Notes under the pieces: model-generated
What the model was told of the DNA's origin: nothing
Databases searched by the model: none
What the model saw: only the letters and a program-made list of their open reading frames with translations
Made by a program: the position numbers and the translations under genes
Shown: positions 28,498 to 40,071 of the stretch, piece after piece
Layout of the letters: every line of letters begins with the position of its first letter
Numbering within the stretch: the first letter of the stretch is position 1
DNA from: Metaphire vulgaris
Taxonomy: Eukaryota; Annelida; Clitellata; Crassiclitellata; Megascolecidae
Assembly: GCA_018105865.1 (NCBI GenBank)
Contig: CM030867.1
Coordinates: 12,483,662 to 12,547,661 of the forward strand
DNA: 64,000 nt
Direction: 5' to 3'

Positions 28498-28753
28498 CAG
28501 TGCTTAAAGTCAGCGGGAACTAGCTGGAACTAAGTTCCCTCACCTTTTTGGACCATGAAAAATTGTTTCTCATAATTTTTCAATATTTGTTCAAATATTG
28601 TAAAAGCACCGTGTACTTGTTGTAAAACTATTAATGCTAAGAACAAAAAGCGCTATAGAAATATAAATGATGGCTACCTATAGTTAGTTAGGGTTAGGGT
28701 TAGGGTTGCGCCAAAAGATTTCCTGCACCTTTTTTCACAGACTTTCAGCACTG
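28498..28753. mobile_element. ~256-bp hAT-like MITE
   Basis: CAGTGCTTAAAGTC at the left pairs with an inverted GACTTTCAGCACTG at the right. Flanks CTCAGAAG and CTTTAGAAG are similar but not identical, suggesting a decayed 8-bp duplication. It contains the TTAGGG triplet at 28687. Confidence 0.6.
28687..28707 (+). repeat. Interstitial TTAGGG repeat (three units)
   Basis: GTTAGGGTTAGGGTTAGGGT, the metazoan telomere unit, as a very short interstitial tract. Consistent with an animal using TTAGGG telomeres, but too short to show an end fusion. Confidence 0.7.
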
Positions 28754-28967
28754 CTTTAGAAGTCAGATGACGGAAAGACAAGCTATGGAAGAAAATCTTT
28801 CTGAAAGAGATTATTATTTGGATATCTGACAAATGCTATTGATGCTGGGAAATTTACTGCTCTTTTTCTTCTTGGCCTATCTGTCGCCCTGTCGATCTTT
28901 CTATTCTTTTTCATCGTCTTGAACATTGGTTTGGCATCTCTGACACTACTTTAATACAAGCTGTCAC

Positions 28968-29037
28968 TTGAGTCTATCCCTGGTGGTTCTCACGCAGGGC
29001 AAACCCTTCTGAACCATTTTATACCTCGTTGTTGTTG

Positions 29038-29101
<64 letters not shown>
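28968..29101 (+). repeat. Dispersed repeat C with (GTT)n(ATT)n tail, copy 1
   Basis: GGTTCTCACGCAGGGCAAAC, then CTGAACCATTTTATACC, is followed by a trinucleotide tail. The same phrase order with a (TTC)n(ATT)n tail occurs at 43042-43218. SINE-like. Confidence 0.65.
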
Positions 29102-29103
<2 letters not shown>

Positions 29104-29204
29104 TTTAACTAAAAGAGACCTCCGTCATCTCGCGGAGCATTAAAGAGATGACTTGTATGAAGGAGCTACAGAATTGTTTGTTTATCTCTTTGCAGCAGGA
29201 TAAC

Positions 29205-29757
29205 ATGGCGGCGTCTTCGTTGGTCGCCGATTATTTTGGGTCAAGTTCAGAGGAAGAAGATGAAAATGGAGACGAAGGAAGCGACCGACCTTCACAGAAT
29301 ACGCCGCGAATTACGCCCGAGTAATTATTCATGCTTTTAACAATGATGCCATTTTATATAGCGTTATGCCAGGACTTCAGGTCTAAGCTTAAATCCTTCC
29401 TTTTCTTATACCATTTCCTCCATAACTGTAACAACCTAGCCTCACTGCCCTTTGGATGTTGACTATTACCTGGCTGATCATAAACCTTACTCGTAGCTAT
29501 TTTAAGAAAGACTGAGCGCCTAAGAATAAGCAGCTACTGTTGTACTGCTTTCCAAAACGCTATAGAAATCCACGAGATTTTACTTAATACTTACTTAAAG
29601 TCACACTGAAGGAGACCTCTGAATTCACAAGATATGCGCTAAATAGAGATGTTTTATTAGTCTTTTATTATGCCTTGAAAGTGAATGAGTTTGAATGAGT
29701 TTATTGAATGAGTTTATTTATTTCCAAAAGCATACAGTAATCATCAATTCGATTATA

Positions 29758-29800
<43 letters not shown>

Positions 29801-30903
29801 TTAATTAAGGTGGAAAACTGAAAAAGGACATTACATGTTCACAGTAAATAAAAACAATTGACATTACCATGAGCATAAGTATCCTGGAATCCCGAAAATC
29901 TAGAATGTCACAGTATAACGTAATCACTATTATGCATATGGTCAAGGATCAAGAGGAACTTCAATAATTGTCTATGTAATGTTACATGGAGAATGTTAAC
30001 ATTGATAAGAGATTAGCATTATAACATTCAAATGAAGGGGTTTATATATGTAGGTAAAAATACAAAATGTAAAAGTGTAGGATGATATTGATTAAACATA
30101 ATAACATTGTATGAAAAAATCTCTGGACTATGTTTACTTTTCATGGTCTCTTAAGTGCATATTACATTAATATTAAGTTGAGATTGTTTGACTTCTAACA
30201 TAAAACTGTTAGTATTAGTATTGATTGAAAAAAGTAATTGCATTTTTTCAGCATCAAAGAAGAAGCTAAAAAGCAGCACAAGGATTATTTCTTTCATGCA
30301 GACGGAAGTCATAGCAGTGAAGAGGAAAATGAAAATAAAGCAAACACTTCATCTTTGTCCAAAGAATCAACAAAGCTTCCAAATCCTTTTTCACTGGAAA
30401 ATGTGCAACTTTTGCCTTCCCCTAGTTTCGTTGGAACTGCTGACAGCACGAATTCCGTGTTCGTGACTTCGTTTCAGCGAGCTGAGGAAGCAAAGCAGTT
30501 GATTTTGGAGAGACATGTCAAGATGACAACACCTTTAAAAGAAGAGACGAGGCCGCAGCAAAAGAAAAAGTCTGTCTGCAGAAGCTTTCAGCTAGGAAAA
30601 TGCCGCTATGGTTATAAATGTCGCTATGGTCATGATATCACTCCTGACACTAATGCAGTTGATGGCTGTACATTTTCGGGTGCAACAGACAGTAATCATT
30701 TTGGATATTCTGTTGATTTTGGTAATATTTTGGATGTGAATAATTCAAAGGACAGTGATGATGACGATTTTCGAGTGGAACAGAAACGAAGGACAAGATC
30801 GGGCGTTTCAGACACTTTGATTCCTCCAAAGAGGGCGCTAGTGGCTTTAGACAGACAGAGACAGACTGACCGACCTTGGACTTCTACTCTGAAAAAACAA
30901 TAA
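29205..30903 (+). CDS. CCCH zinc-finger protein, two exons
   Basis: Exons 29205-29320 and 30252-30903 (TAA) join in phase to 255 aa. The first exon encodes an acidic N-terminus, MAASSLVADYFGSSSEEEDE. The second encodes a Lys/Glu-rich stretch and, about residue 155, one zinc finger with spacing C-X7-C-X5-C-X3-H (CRSFQLGKCRYGYKCRYGH), the class that usually binds RNA or acts in mRNA processing. A basic C-terminal tail with RRTRSG and PPKRAL suggests a nuclear protein. An upstream TTTGCAG at 29190 could be an acceptor for a 5' non-coding exon. AATAAA at 31128-31133 is a good poly(A) signal. I do not recognise the specific ortholog. Confidence 0.82.
29370..29585 (+). repeat. Dispersed repeat B, copy 1
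   Basis: Shares, in order, GTAGCTATTTTAAGAAAGA, AATAAGCAGCTACT, GTACTGCTTTCCAAA and CGCTATAGAAAT with 36170-36350. It sits in the single intron of the zinc-finger gene. Confidence 0.7.
29760..29800 (+). repeat. (TA)n microsatellite
   Basis: About 40 bp of TA in the zinc-finger gene intron. Confidence 0.95.
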
Positions 30904-31127
30904 CCACTGAATACTGTATACACTACTGAGAAATACTGACATATAGAGGAGGCAATTTCCTTTGCTGTTTAATGTCTGTGTGATGACAGTTTATTCAACT
31001 CCTCTTCAATTTTACTGGTGACAAGTCTTAAACTTTTTCATAACCCTATTATTCGTATTTTACAGTATTTGGTGAAATTAATATACGTTGTCTAATAAGG
31101 TATTTATTTTTGTAAGTCTGAGACTCT

Positions 31128-31133
31128 AATAAA
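31128..31133 (+). terminator. Poly(A) signal AATAAA of the zinc-finger gene
   Basis: Canonical hexamer 225 bp after the stop codon. A second AATAAA occurs near 31380. Confidence 0.6.
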
Positions 31134-31453
31134 ATAGATCGTGTACCAAGTCAAATAATACAAGATCCCAGTCAAATCCATGATTTTAGGCCGGATATTT
31201 AGATGACAGTCTAGGGTGGATGAAACAGATTAGTTTTAATCATATTTTAAAATTGGTAGTGAATTTGCAGAATGCACTTGAGGCTGAGGTTCCAGAGTTT
31301 GGGGACTGAAAAAATGTGAGAAAGACGGGGGGGGAGAGACAGACAGACAGACTAATGCAGATGATGATGTTATGTTTTAATAAATGGACTTTATGAGAAT
31401 TTTGAATTCTCTTGCAGTTAGGCTCCTCTCTTGCTCTTAATTCAGTTGAATGC

Positions 31454-31455
<2 letters not shown>

Positions 31456-31520
<65 letters not shown>

Positions 31521-31779
31521 GTTCTTCCTAAGGTTTGATTTGGCAATTGATCTACAGTATGGCCAGTTTCTGACCCATGACTCATGGGCCATGAGTCATC
31601 GATGTTGCGTCGTAGAATTCACTACTTACGCATTAGTGCAAGAGTGGTAGACAGATGGAATGATTTAATTTTATATTTGATTATTCAACAATTGTGTTCC
31701 AGATTTGTTGGCATTATCTTGTCATTATTTCAGTGGTTTTCACACAAGTTTACTTAGTCTCCTAAACCACTTAAAATCA

Positions 31780-31839
<60 letters not shown>
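31456..31839 (+). repeat. Two (ATT)n microsatellites
   Basis: ATT tracts at 31457-31520 and 31781-31839, in intergenic sequence with no gene. Confidence 0.95.
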
Positions 31840-32035
31840 ATCGTCATAAAATGTATCACTAGTTTAGTTCTGATTTAAATATGCTACTATTTTCTTTTGA
31901 TATTCAGTTCTCATGTATTGTATTAGTTAGGGTTACATTTTGCTGTTATTTTATTGTACTTTGGTATATTGTATGTAACTGCTTTTGAGTTGAGTTGAAA
32001 AAAAATCATCAATCAATCAATAGTACTAAGTCTAA

Positions 32036-32406
32036 GGGGCTGTCCATTACTCAACAATTTTTGGGCAACTTTTGACCCCCTCCTCCTTGTCAACAACTGT
32101 CAACTGTCACTTATCCCCCCCATATAATTACGTCAAAAACTTTTACCCCCTCAAAGATCAATGACAGGTACCAATAACAAGGTTATTATTTTTTGTGATG
32201 ATGACCATTTTTTCCCTATTTTGCTCATCGAGTGTCAAAATGTAATGGTGATGACTTTTTGCCATGCTTTTTTCATTGTACAGTAAACCCCCGTTATCCC
32301 GCCCATATCCGTGGGGCGTTCTATTTTGGCGAGGGGCGGGGGTGGCGACATAACGGGGGCAAGTCAGTTGAGTAATCCATTACAAAGTATTGTTGAACTG
32401 TGTATA

Positions 32407-32450
<44 letters not shown>

Positions 32451-32505
32451 TTACTTTCTTCCCCTGTCTCTCACTCCTCCCTCTCTCTTCTCCATATTAT
32501 ATATA

Positions 32506-32579
<74 letters not shown>

Positions 32580-33599
32580 ATTCATAACACTGTAGGCTAC
32601 AGTACGGCATTGTGTAGCCATAAGCAAATGCACCGTTTGGACCAGCATTGTTACAATAATTATTCAAAAGGCGTGTAGGCCTATGGAGTAGGCCTACGAA
32701 AGTAGTTCTGAATAGTAGCCTGTCTTTGAGAAGTTAAAGCATAGATTCCACCCTATACGTTTAACAGCAATAAAATTTATTCCTCTCTTCCTTTGTCTCT
32801 TTCTCTCCCTCTACCTCTCCCTCTGTCTCTCTCTATCTCCCCCTCCTGCTCTTGCCTTTCTCTTTAATGTGCCCGCCATTAGCAGCGGACGGCCGCATTA
32901 CAACGTAAACAATTGCACAGGTGACCCCTCTCTCTCCGGCGACTCTCTCTACCTTGTCACTGTCTCTCTCTCACCCTCCCTCCCTTCTCCTTCCCTGCCT
33001 CTCTCCTCTCCGTCTCTTGCCCCTTGGTTGCGGGCAATTGACTCTGAGGAATTCCGACCCCCAGCCACACTGATTTAGGGAGATGGTGTGGACAGATGTC
33101 TTCCATTTAATTGTGTCCCTTGGCAATTGTTCCCACTGGCAAGCGAGCGAGGGAGGTTTCATGGGTGAAAACATGGCTTTCGTTATACTGTACTTAACAG
33201 TACCCTGTACAGCATAACGAAAGCGATGCTTTGACAGTGAAATGCACCTGAGTTTGTGGCAATGGCGAGATTAACGAGGTCAAATTACATAGGACCAAAC
33301 CCAAAGCCTTGATGGCGAGGGCGAGAGGCGAGGGTGGCGGCTTTTCGAGGTAGAATGCATGGCAGGAAATCCGTTCCAGACCAACGCGTGGCGAGAGACG
33401 AGTTTGGCGGCTTAGCGGGGGGCGAGATAGCGAGGTTTTACTGTAATAAGTAGTATTCCATGAAATTTCTTATTTTTTGATTATTTGTAAAAAGTGAAAT
33501 TGTTGACATCAACTTCTCTTGACCCCCTCTCCTGTCAACAATTGTCAAACTTTTTCAAACCCTCCCCCTTAATTGTTGACGTAATTAATGGACAGCCCC
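32036..33599. mobile_element. Inverted-repeat DNA transposon remnant interrupted by a pogo-like element
   Basis: Ends GGGGCTGTCCATTACTCAAC and, inverted, CAATTAATGGACAGCCCC-type sequence (right end about 33575-33599). TAA flanks both ends; a 5-bp CTAAG duplication with a one-base-shorter terminus is equally possible. Without the 1163-bp insertion the element would be about 400 bp, with CCCCCTC-rich subterminal blocks on both sides. It cannot code for a transposase. TAA would suit a Harbinger-type duplication. Confidence 0.8.
32281..33443. mobile_element. Pogo/Tigger-like non-autonomous element, nested
   Basis: CAGTAAACCCCCGTTATCCC at the left pairs with an inverted GGCGAGATAGCGAGGTTTTACTG at the right, flanked by TA on both sides, as for pogo/Tc1-mariner elements. 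The interior is filled with (TA)n tracts (32407-32450, 32505-32577), CT-rich sequence and a hairpin with arms GCTTTCGTTAT (33176-33186 and 33214-33224). No transposase frame. It sits within the element spanning 32036-33599. Confidence 0.83.
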
Positions 33600-33992
33600 T
33601 AAGGGGTTTGTTGCCGGACAAAACCGTAGCATTCGCTAGGGCGCTTTGATAACCTAGCGAATGAAGAAATAAAGGGTTTTATTGCACCGATTTTAAAGAA
33701 TTGGTGGATGAAACATGTATTTAAGGAAGATTGATGGCATACTAATATCTAATTAATATAAGGAATAAGAATTATTAATTACACAGTAGTAATAATAGAA
33801 TGCAAGGTATAAAAGAAAATAACTAGATGCTTAAGTGCGGCGAACAGAATTAATACTACATTGATATTTTGAAGTGTTCTGAAATTGCTTGAAAAGGGTT
33901 TTAATCAAACTATAGAATTTTTGAGAATTATTGAAAACGTTTGGGCGCAAATTTTCAACTGGATAGCTCTCTTTGTCTTTGCGAGGACGATT

Positions 33993-34066
33993 GGCTCCAT
34001 GGCTTAGTTGGTTAAAGCGCCTGCCTAGTAAGCAGGAGATCGTGGGTTCGAATCCCACTGGAACCT
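33993..34066 (+). tRNA. tRNA-Thr (anticodon AGT)
   Basis: A 74-nt cloverleaf: acceptor GGCTCCA/TGGAACC (one C-A mismatch at the third pair), D arm GCTT/AAGC, anticodon stem CCTGC/GCAGG with loop CTAGTAA giving AGT (read as IGU), T arm GTGGG-TTCGAAT-CCCAC, discriminator T. No intron. Pol III A box (TGGCTTAGTTGG) and B box (GGTTCGAATCCC) are intact, and a T run follows immediately as terminator. The open frame on the other strand (GFEPTISCLLGRRFNQLSHG) is a shadow of this tRNA. Confidence 0.95.
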
Positions 34067-34339
34067 TTTTTCAAATATTGCCATGGTGCTTATTAACTTG
34101 CTTTTTGCATTATTGTGTTTTTAAAATGTACAAAAAATGTACATTAATTTAAATAAAGATGTTAGTGTCAGTTCGGAGATAGAATAAGAACCATTAAAGC
34201 TATCGGACACGCAGTACTATGTAATATGGTAAACATGATTAGACTAGTATATTACCGTCTGGGCTAGATGCGATCAATCGAAATAGATTTAAAAGTTCAG
34301 CAAACGTCATTCTTAGCCAAAAAGAACTGTCCCCACTAA

Positions 34340-34895
34340 GATTTCACTGAGGAAAAGCGACAGACTGAGCGGGAATGAGTGAGTGCGTGACATTCGCCAG
34401 GTGGCAGCAGCGTCGTCTTCGTCTATTATGTGTGGATCGATGGGAAGAGACGCCACCGTTTGCGTCGTCGTCGTCGTCGTCGTCGCAGCTTCATCCTCAT
34501 GGTCTTTAATTATTATGCATCGTTAGCATAATGGTTCGTCTCTGATCCGATTCATTTGCAATAAGAAAACGAAAGGGAAGTGCACGATCATCGACCGTCG
34601 CTCAATCGCCTGCCATCCGTCCGTGTGTTTTGACGATTAGAAGGGGAAGAGCAGAGAGGAAGCGACCTCCGTCCGTCCGGACGCACGAGGAGGATGGATC
34701 GCAGCACGTGGACCGGATGACGGACCCCGTGCCCGGTACCCTCCTCGACGGATCATCGGACAGCTGCTGCGATGAAATGCTCATGCACGGCTTCCATAAA
34801 AAGAGGAATCGATGGGGAAACTGTCTCCAGTCGTCCCATATAAGCCACCGACAGTTTCAGTAGACCTACTTCAAGTACAGCGGACGAAGGTTAGT
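34340..34895 (+). promoter_or_regulatory. GC-richer region with possible 5' exon
   Basis: A CpG-containing stretch with a (GTC)n run near 34463-34487. An ATG at 34718 opens 48 codons. An overlapping frame from 34812 (MGKLSPVVPYKPPTVSVDLL) reaches a good donor, AAG followed by GTTAGT, at 34888. It may be a 5' exon of an unidentified gene. No phase-compatible nesprin junction was found, since the nesprin acceptor at 44505 needs phase 1. Confidence 0.3.
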
Positions 34896-34899
34896 ACCC

Positions 34900-36170
34900 A
34901 TGCGCTGCTACGTGCCTTCGTCTCTAGAAATTTTATTTATTTCTTATTTTTGGGAATTTCTTATAGGCCCATGGAAATCAGAAAAAGGCATTACTGGAAT
35001 TGATCTTGCCCCAGAATCAGTGGTGGCGTCGTATGCGGCCAGAATGTGGCTTTGCGCCCTTAAATGTTCACCCAGCTGCCCAGAAATGCATGCGACAATT
35101 TTTTTGCCTGTAGGCTAAGTGCCATACGAAATCATCACAGGTTTGGCTTTAGCCTCCATTCACAATTTCTGGCACTCCCCTACTATGGCCTTCTAGCTAT
35201 GTAGGCGAAATGTTGCATAGCTTGGGATCTTTATTGGCCTTGCATTTTTATGTCCTTCAGTATTGTGGTGTCATACATCATGGAATGATTTTCTCTTTTT
35301 ATCTGGCCAATCGTAGACTGTTTACAGATTTTCTTGTCAATACTTTTGCATTTGAAGCTACAGTACATTTTCATAGTTGAAATTTGCCTGGTTTCTTTAG
35401 GTCAAAGTTTTTGTTGATTTCTAGTAATACATGCCTAATATTTTTGGCATTGTTGACTTTCTGGTAAGAGAGAGACTGGCTGAGACATATATTTACTTCT
35501 ACTGCTTGTCCTGTTTTGTTCACAGTACCATTTATTTACTTGTAAATGTCAAATTTTAAGATTTTTTGCATCTTTTCTCTACCCACTGTTGCCTGTGAAC
35601 TTCTGAGTATCTGTCAGTGTAGTTGGATTTTTTTCGTAGGCCCCTATGTTATTTTCAGTTTTGGCATGCAATTATTTGCATCGAATACATATAATCATAT
35701 ATATTCAATATTGTAGGTATTATTTTGAATACATGGCTTTCTGCTCATGATGAGTGAGAAAAGGAATCACCTGAGACGTAGGTGGATGCAGAATCCAGAG
35801 AGGACGTCTGCAATTCAGGAAGTTCGAATACCATCTCTTCCAGAGGGTCCTGGAACAACTTTTAGCCTTGCAATTCAGAGGCTTCATGGCAAGTGCAACT
35901 ACTGTTTGAAATCTTTTGCACTCCGATATTTGCTATTATTAATTGAGTACCGGTAATTGTGGTTTTCTGTGTGTGTGTGTGTGTGTGTCTGGCATTATTT
36001 AAATTATTTTGCAGTAGCTGAGGTTTCAGTGGTGGAATATAACAGCAACACAGTCTACATGGCTCAGAGCCAGAGTACCTCAAATCTAAGGGGTCCCATT
36101 CTGCATAGGCTCTATTTTTTAGCAGAAAAATTACGGGCTCCTGGTAGATTGCCTCATGTTGCAAGATAGC
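34900..36170. other. Intergenic or intronic DNA, no supported gene
   Basis: Open frames at about 35747-35956 and 36010-36169 look mildly protein-like (Arg/Ser-rich) but match no family I recognise and lack a consistent exon chain. Includes a (GT)n tract at 35969-35989. Confidence 0.35.
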
Positions 36171-36350
36171 TAAGCCAAAAGTCATTTCCTCTGTAGCTAT
36201 AACAACCCAACCCGCTGCCTCGTGAATACACTGACCTTTGCCCGGCCAACAATCCACCTTGCCTATAGCTATTTCAAGAAAGATTATATGCATAAGATAA
36301 GCAGCTACTACTGTACTACTTTCCAAAGCGCTATATAAATTTATGACATT
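36170..36350 (+). repeat. Dispersed repeat B, copy 2
   Basis: Aligns along its length with 29370-29585, including AATAAGCAGCTACT-like and CGCTATATAAAT blocks. A short TTAC repeat follows. Confidence 0.7.
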
Positions 36351-36454
36351 TTGCTTACTTACTTACTTACTGATTATGGACCCTACTTTAGACAGATTTG
36401 TCTAATTCTGTCAGAATCAACAACATCTAATAATTTCTTTTTAATCTAAGCAAC

Positions 36455-36665
36455 AAAATCACGAAAATCAGTGTACTAGTGATATGGATCGTGCAAAGCA
36501 TCACACAGTAAAATTCAGTGCCAAGCTGTCCAGACACTTGTCTTCAAGGAATTCTGTGGCACTTCGGATGGGAATAAATGACGGGACCCTACAAGAGATT
36601 GCGGGACTGAGCCATTGACTTCATGGTTCAGTGTTGCTCTGCTGGACTTCAGAGTGTTCTCTGCT
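36455..36665 (+). repeat. Dispersed repeat A, copy 2
   Basis: Collinear with 13175-13385. The copies are clearly diverged, so the family is old or has many lineages. Confidence 0.6.
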
Positions 36666-36842
36666 GTCTCTTGGGCTGTTCTTTTAGAATGCTAATTGTT
36701 TGTTTTCTTTATGCTTTTAAAAGTTAAGTGATGTCTAGGTAGAAAATTCAGATCTTATTTGTTTGACTTTTCAAGATGATTTGCTTTAGTTTTGTGCCCA
36801 TTAAGCTGCTGGTCATTAAAAGTCATTATTATTTTGGTCTAT

Positions 36843-37166
36843 TTATAATGCATGATACCTATCTGACAGAGATTTAGCAATTGTGACAGGGTGTTCAGTT
36901 TTACAGGTGGTCTGTGGATTCTGTATTTTGGGCAGGTGCTTCTCTGATGAGTACCTGAGCCGTTGTATTCTTTCCAGCCATCCACTATTCCCTTCCGGGT
37001 GTTCATTCAACGTCCATAATACGGCGGCGTCATTGCTGAGCCTTTCGATCAATAGATCAATAACCGAGTGTCCATTGCCTGTGCTAATGCGCGTAATGTT
37101 AGTGCCAGACGTTGTCAATAATCTCTTTTCTTTGGTCTTATAGACATCTTGCCAACTGATGCTCAT
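36843..37166 (-). pseudogene. Possible LINE endonuclease-domain fragment
   Basis: An 107-codon minus-strand frame contains TGNGHSVIDLLIERLSNDAA followed by a WTLNEHPEGNSGW stretch. This is faintly like the late part of the apurinic endonuclease domain of R1/Jockey-type LINEs (a Val-Ile-Asp-Leu strand, then W plus acidic residues). The decisive Ser-Asp-His motif is not visible. Weak assignment. Confidence 0.3.
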
Positions 37167-37282
37167 AACCAGTAGGCAGTTTCCCTCCTTTCACTGATCT
37201 AGGCTTTATGATTGCATACTGCAGCTACTTAAATTCAACTGCTACAGAGCAAGAAATGCTGTGTTCTGAGAAGAAGGAGGAG

Positions 37283-40059
37283 GAGAAGGAGAAGGAGCAG
37301 ATGATGCAAATAGACAGGGATCAATTCTTTTGGATTATTTATGGTCAGTTGAGAAGCCATTGGCTGCATTTTCTGAGACTGAGTTTTGTTTAAAATTGTC
37401 TTTGTTCCCAATGTGGTGACTAAAGCTATCAGCTTCTTTATATAGCCACTGTACTTGATGGTGTCATGTGATGACCAGGGCCATAATTCTCTGTATTATT
37501 CAGTCTTTGTATTTTGCTAGGTTCATCATTCATTCCAAGTCTAGGTGACTGGCTTGAGGTCAAAGGGAAGATTGGGTACAGTTAACAGTGCCTAACACAT
37601 TGAGTTCAGTCTGAATGCTGCATTAGTAGTCATTCAACTGAGAGAATCATTGTCTTATCCCAATGGATTTGCCATTGTTGCTATTTCGATGATTATAAGG
37701 TGTTGCCACAGTGCTAGTTCAAAGTTCTGCATCATAGTAATGAAAGTTCTCAATTTTCAACCATAAACTTATTTAAAAGCTGCATTTTACATTACTCTTC
37801 TTAAATTTGTCTTTTAATTTTTTGGCAGGCCATTATATAAACATCATCAGGTACAGTGAAGTCAGCTTATGCAGACTGGACTGAGGCTAAAATATTACCG
37901 GGTGACGCCATCTTCCCTTCTGCAGTCACTGCCCAGTGCTTGTTACTAGCATCACTAGACTATCATGGTCACACAATGTTCGAGAGAATCACTGAATTGC
38001 TCATTTGTTCTAGAAGTGAACTCAGTCTGAGATGAAATCATTGATGAATCCCTTCTATTAGTCCTTGAAATCTGTTTATTTCATGTTTAACGCCTCCTCA
38101 TCATTAGTTTCTAAGCACCTTTGTTGATAAGTCATGCTTTATTGGGCAGTACTTGTCAATGTGAGCACATATTTAGTAATGCTCAGCCTATTTGTGTACC
38201 TTTTGTAGTTCTGTTCGTGATTTGTGATAGGTCAGCCTTTGGTTATCTGCAATGTGTTTGGCGCTGTATGTTTGAACCTGTATTGCTTACAACTCTAGTA
38301 CTAGTGTTTGTTTGTCCTCCTCCTCCCCCTCCTTCTTGTCCTCTTCCCTCCCCGTGGCCGAACTAGTGCTTGTAATTTTATGCTGGTTGTCACTGATCGT
38401 GCATTTATTTGTGGATTATGGAACTGACCCTGTGCTCGATGTTGCAGTCAACTCTCGATGTTTTATACGTGTGGGAAAGCTGATTTTGGGCTTTTTCTGA
38501 ATGTTTGGTTGAAATCAGAGGGTGATTCAGAATGGAGCAGATGCTTTAGCTGAGCATTTGAATTTTCCAGATGTCTTGACTTTTGATGTGATCTCAAGTT
38601 TTCTTCTTTTGACAATGAGTCACTGAATTTCAGTGGATTTTCAATATTTTCGGAATCATGATTCTGCAGTCGACTTCTACGTTTTCTTATAAATTTTTTG
38701 CCAGCTTTGTGTTGAGTGCAGATTGTTTACTATTTTAAAATATCTAATGCATAGATTTTAATGGCAGACTGCCAAACATTTCCTGGATATGTTGTCTTAA
38801 CTAATAGACACTATGCTGAAAGACAAGAAATTCTCAAAGGTATGAGTAGTAATTTTTTCATGGTAAATTTTAAGTAACTGTTCAGTGTCACTACACCTTC
38901 TCTTACTTAGTGTCACTTCCTCACTAAAGACTTTGATGTAAAGGTGTTGGTGAAGGATTTGATTTTGAAATGAATTTGCTGACTTTGCCTTTTGAAGATC
39001 CTGCATGAGTGACACTTTGCTTCAGATTTTGCTCATTAAAACTCTTTTAAGCAGATTTCATTTATTAAGGAGTGACTTTGACTATATCTTTGACTATCAT
39101 CATGATCTCTTTCTATGTTCACAAAAGGTGATTTCACTTTTTTGACTCAAAAGTGTTTGATGCAACTTTTCCAAACGTCCATCATTTAACTTTGCTGACC
39201 TATGTACTGTATAGGCCCTATTTCATATGTACAGAGCAGGTACTGTAACCCCGTGGTTACAATTACAAGTCAATATTTCATAAATATTTAGAATACTGAC
39301 TTAATCTTTGGAATATTAAGAATCATCCTAAACAACTAAAGTTTTCCATGTTTTAAGCAACAGTTGCTCTAAACCATCTAAACATTGATCTGGTCGTCTG
39401 GTTCATTTAAGTCTTTCATTCTTCCATAATAAAATTCTGTGACTTGAGTTTCCCTCAACATTTCAGAGTTTATCTGTGTGACCTGTGTCCATTTAATTGG
39501 ATTTAATTGAGACCTTTGGTAACTGTTAGTGTCAGGACCCCTCCTCAGCAGTGGTCCTTGTTGGTTGTTGTTGTTGTTGGAATGTGTAGAAAAATGTAGA
39601 TATATATTTGAATCAATCTGCCTGAGCCCGGAGTTTTAGTGCATTAATTGGGCCGTGACTTGCCCGCGCTTGTCTAGAGGTGTTCAGTTGCCCGGCTTTG
39701 TTTTCGTAGCCCGGCTTCAGATGGCAACTGGGCAGTAGCCTCCACCGCCACCCCCACCCCCAGTGGAGGGTGACAGCGGTCAGCGGTCCACTGGAGGCAG
39801 TTGACTTCTAAGCCAGTGAGTTTTATTGTGAAGACATTTTTCTGTTTCCTTGTTTGCTGGCATCAGTTGCATTCATCTATTGATTGATTGAGTGTAAGAA
39901 ACAGCTTGAATGCAGACTGAAGTGACAACATTTTTGGAGAGACAACCGTTGTCTCGAGTTGCTTTGTTGTGCCACTCAGTATAAAGCAAGAGGTCTTTTG
40001 CAGTGGTTTCAGCATAATTTCCGTGTTGAAGGAGGAAGACTTTCCTTTTGAGAATTCTT
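37283..40059 (+). repeat. Tandem duplication, copy 1 (~2.78 kb)
   Basis: Starts GAGAAGGAGAAGGAGCAG and ends CCTTTTGAGAATTCTT. Nearly identical to copy 2. The visible differences are mostly small indels, for example ACTATATCTTTG present once more here and CTGTTTATTT present only here. It contains no supported coding exon. Confidence 0.95.
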
Positions 40060-40071
40060 GAGAATTCTTTT

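Noticed and set aside
28687..28707. Ancient telomere fusion
   Set aside because: Only three TTAGGG units in one direction; far too short, and inside a likely MITE.
33831..34058. Minus-strand ORF beginning MGFEPTISCLLGRRFN
   Set aside because: It is the antisense of the tRNA-Thr gene, a well-known spurious translation.
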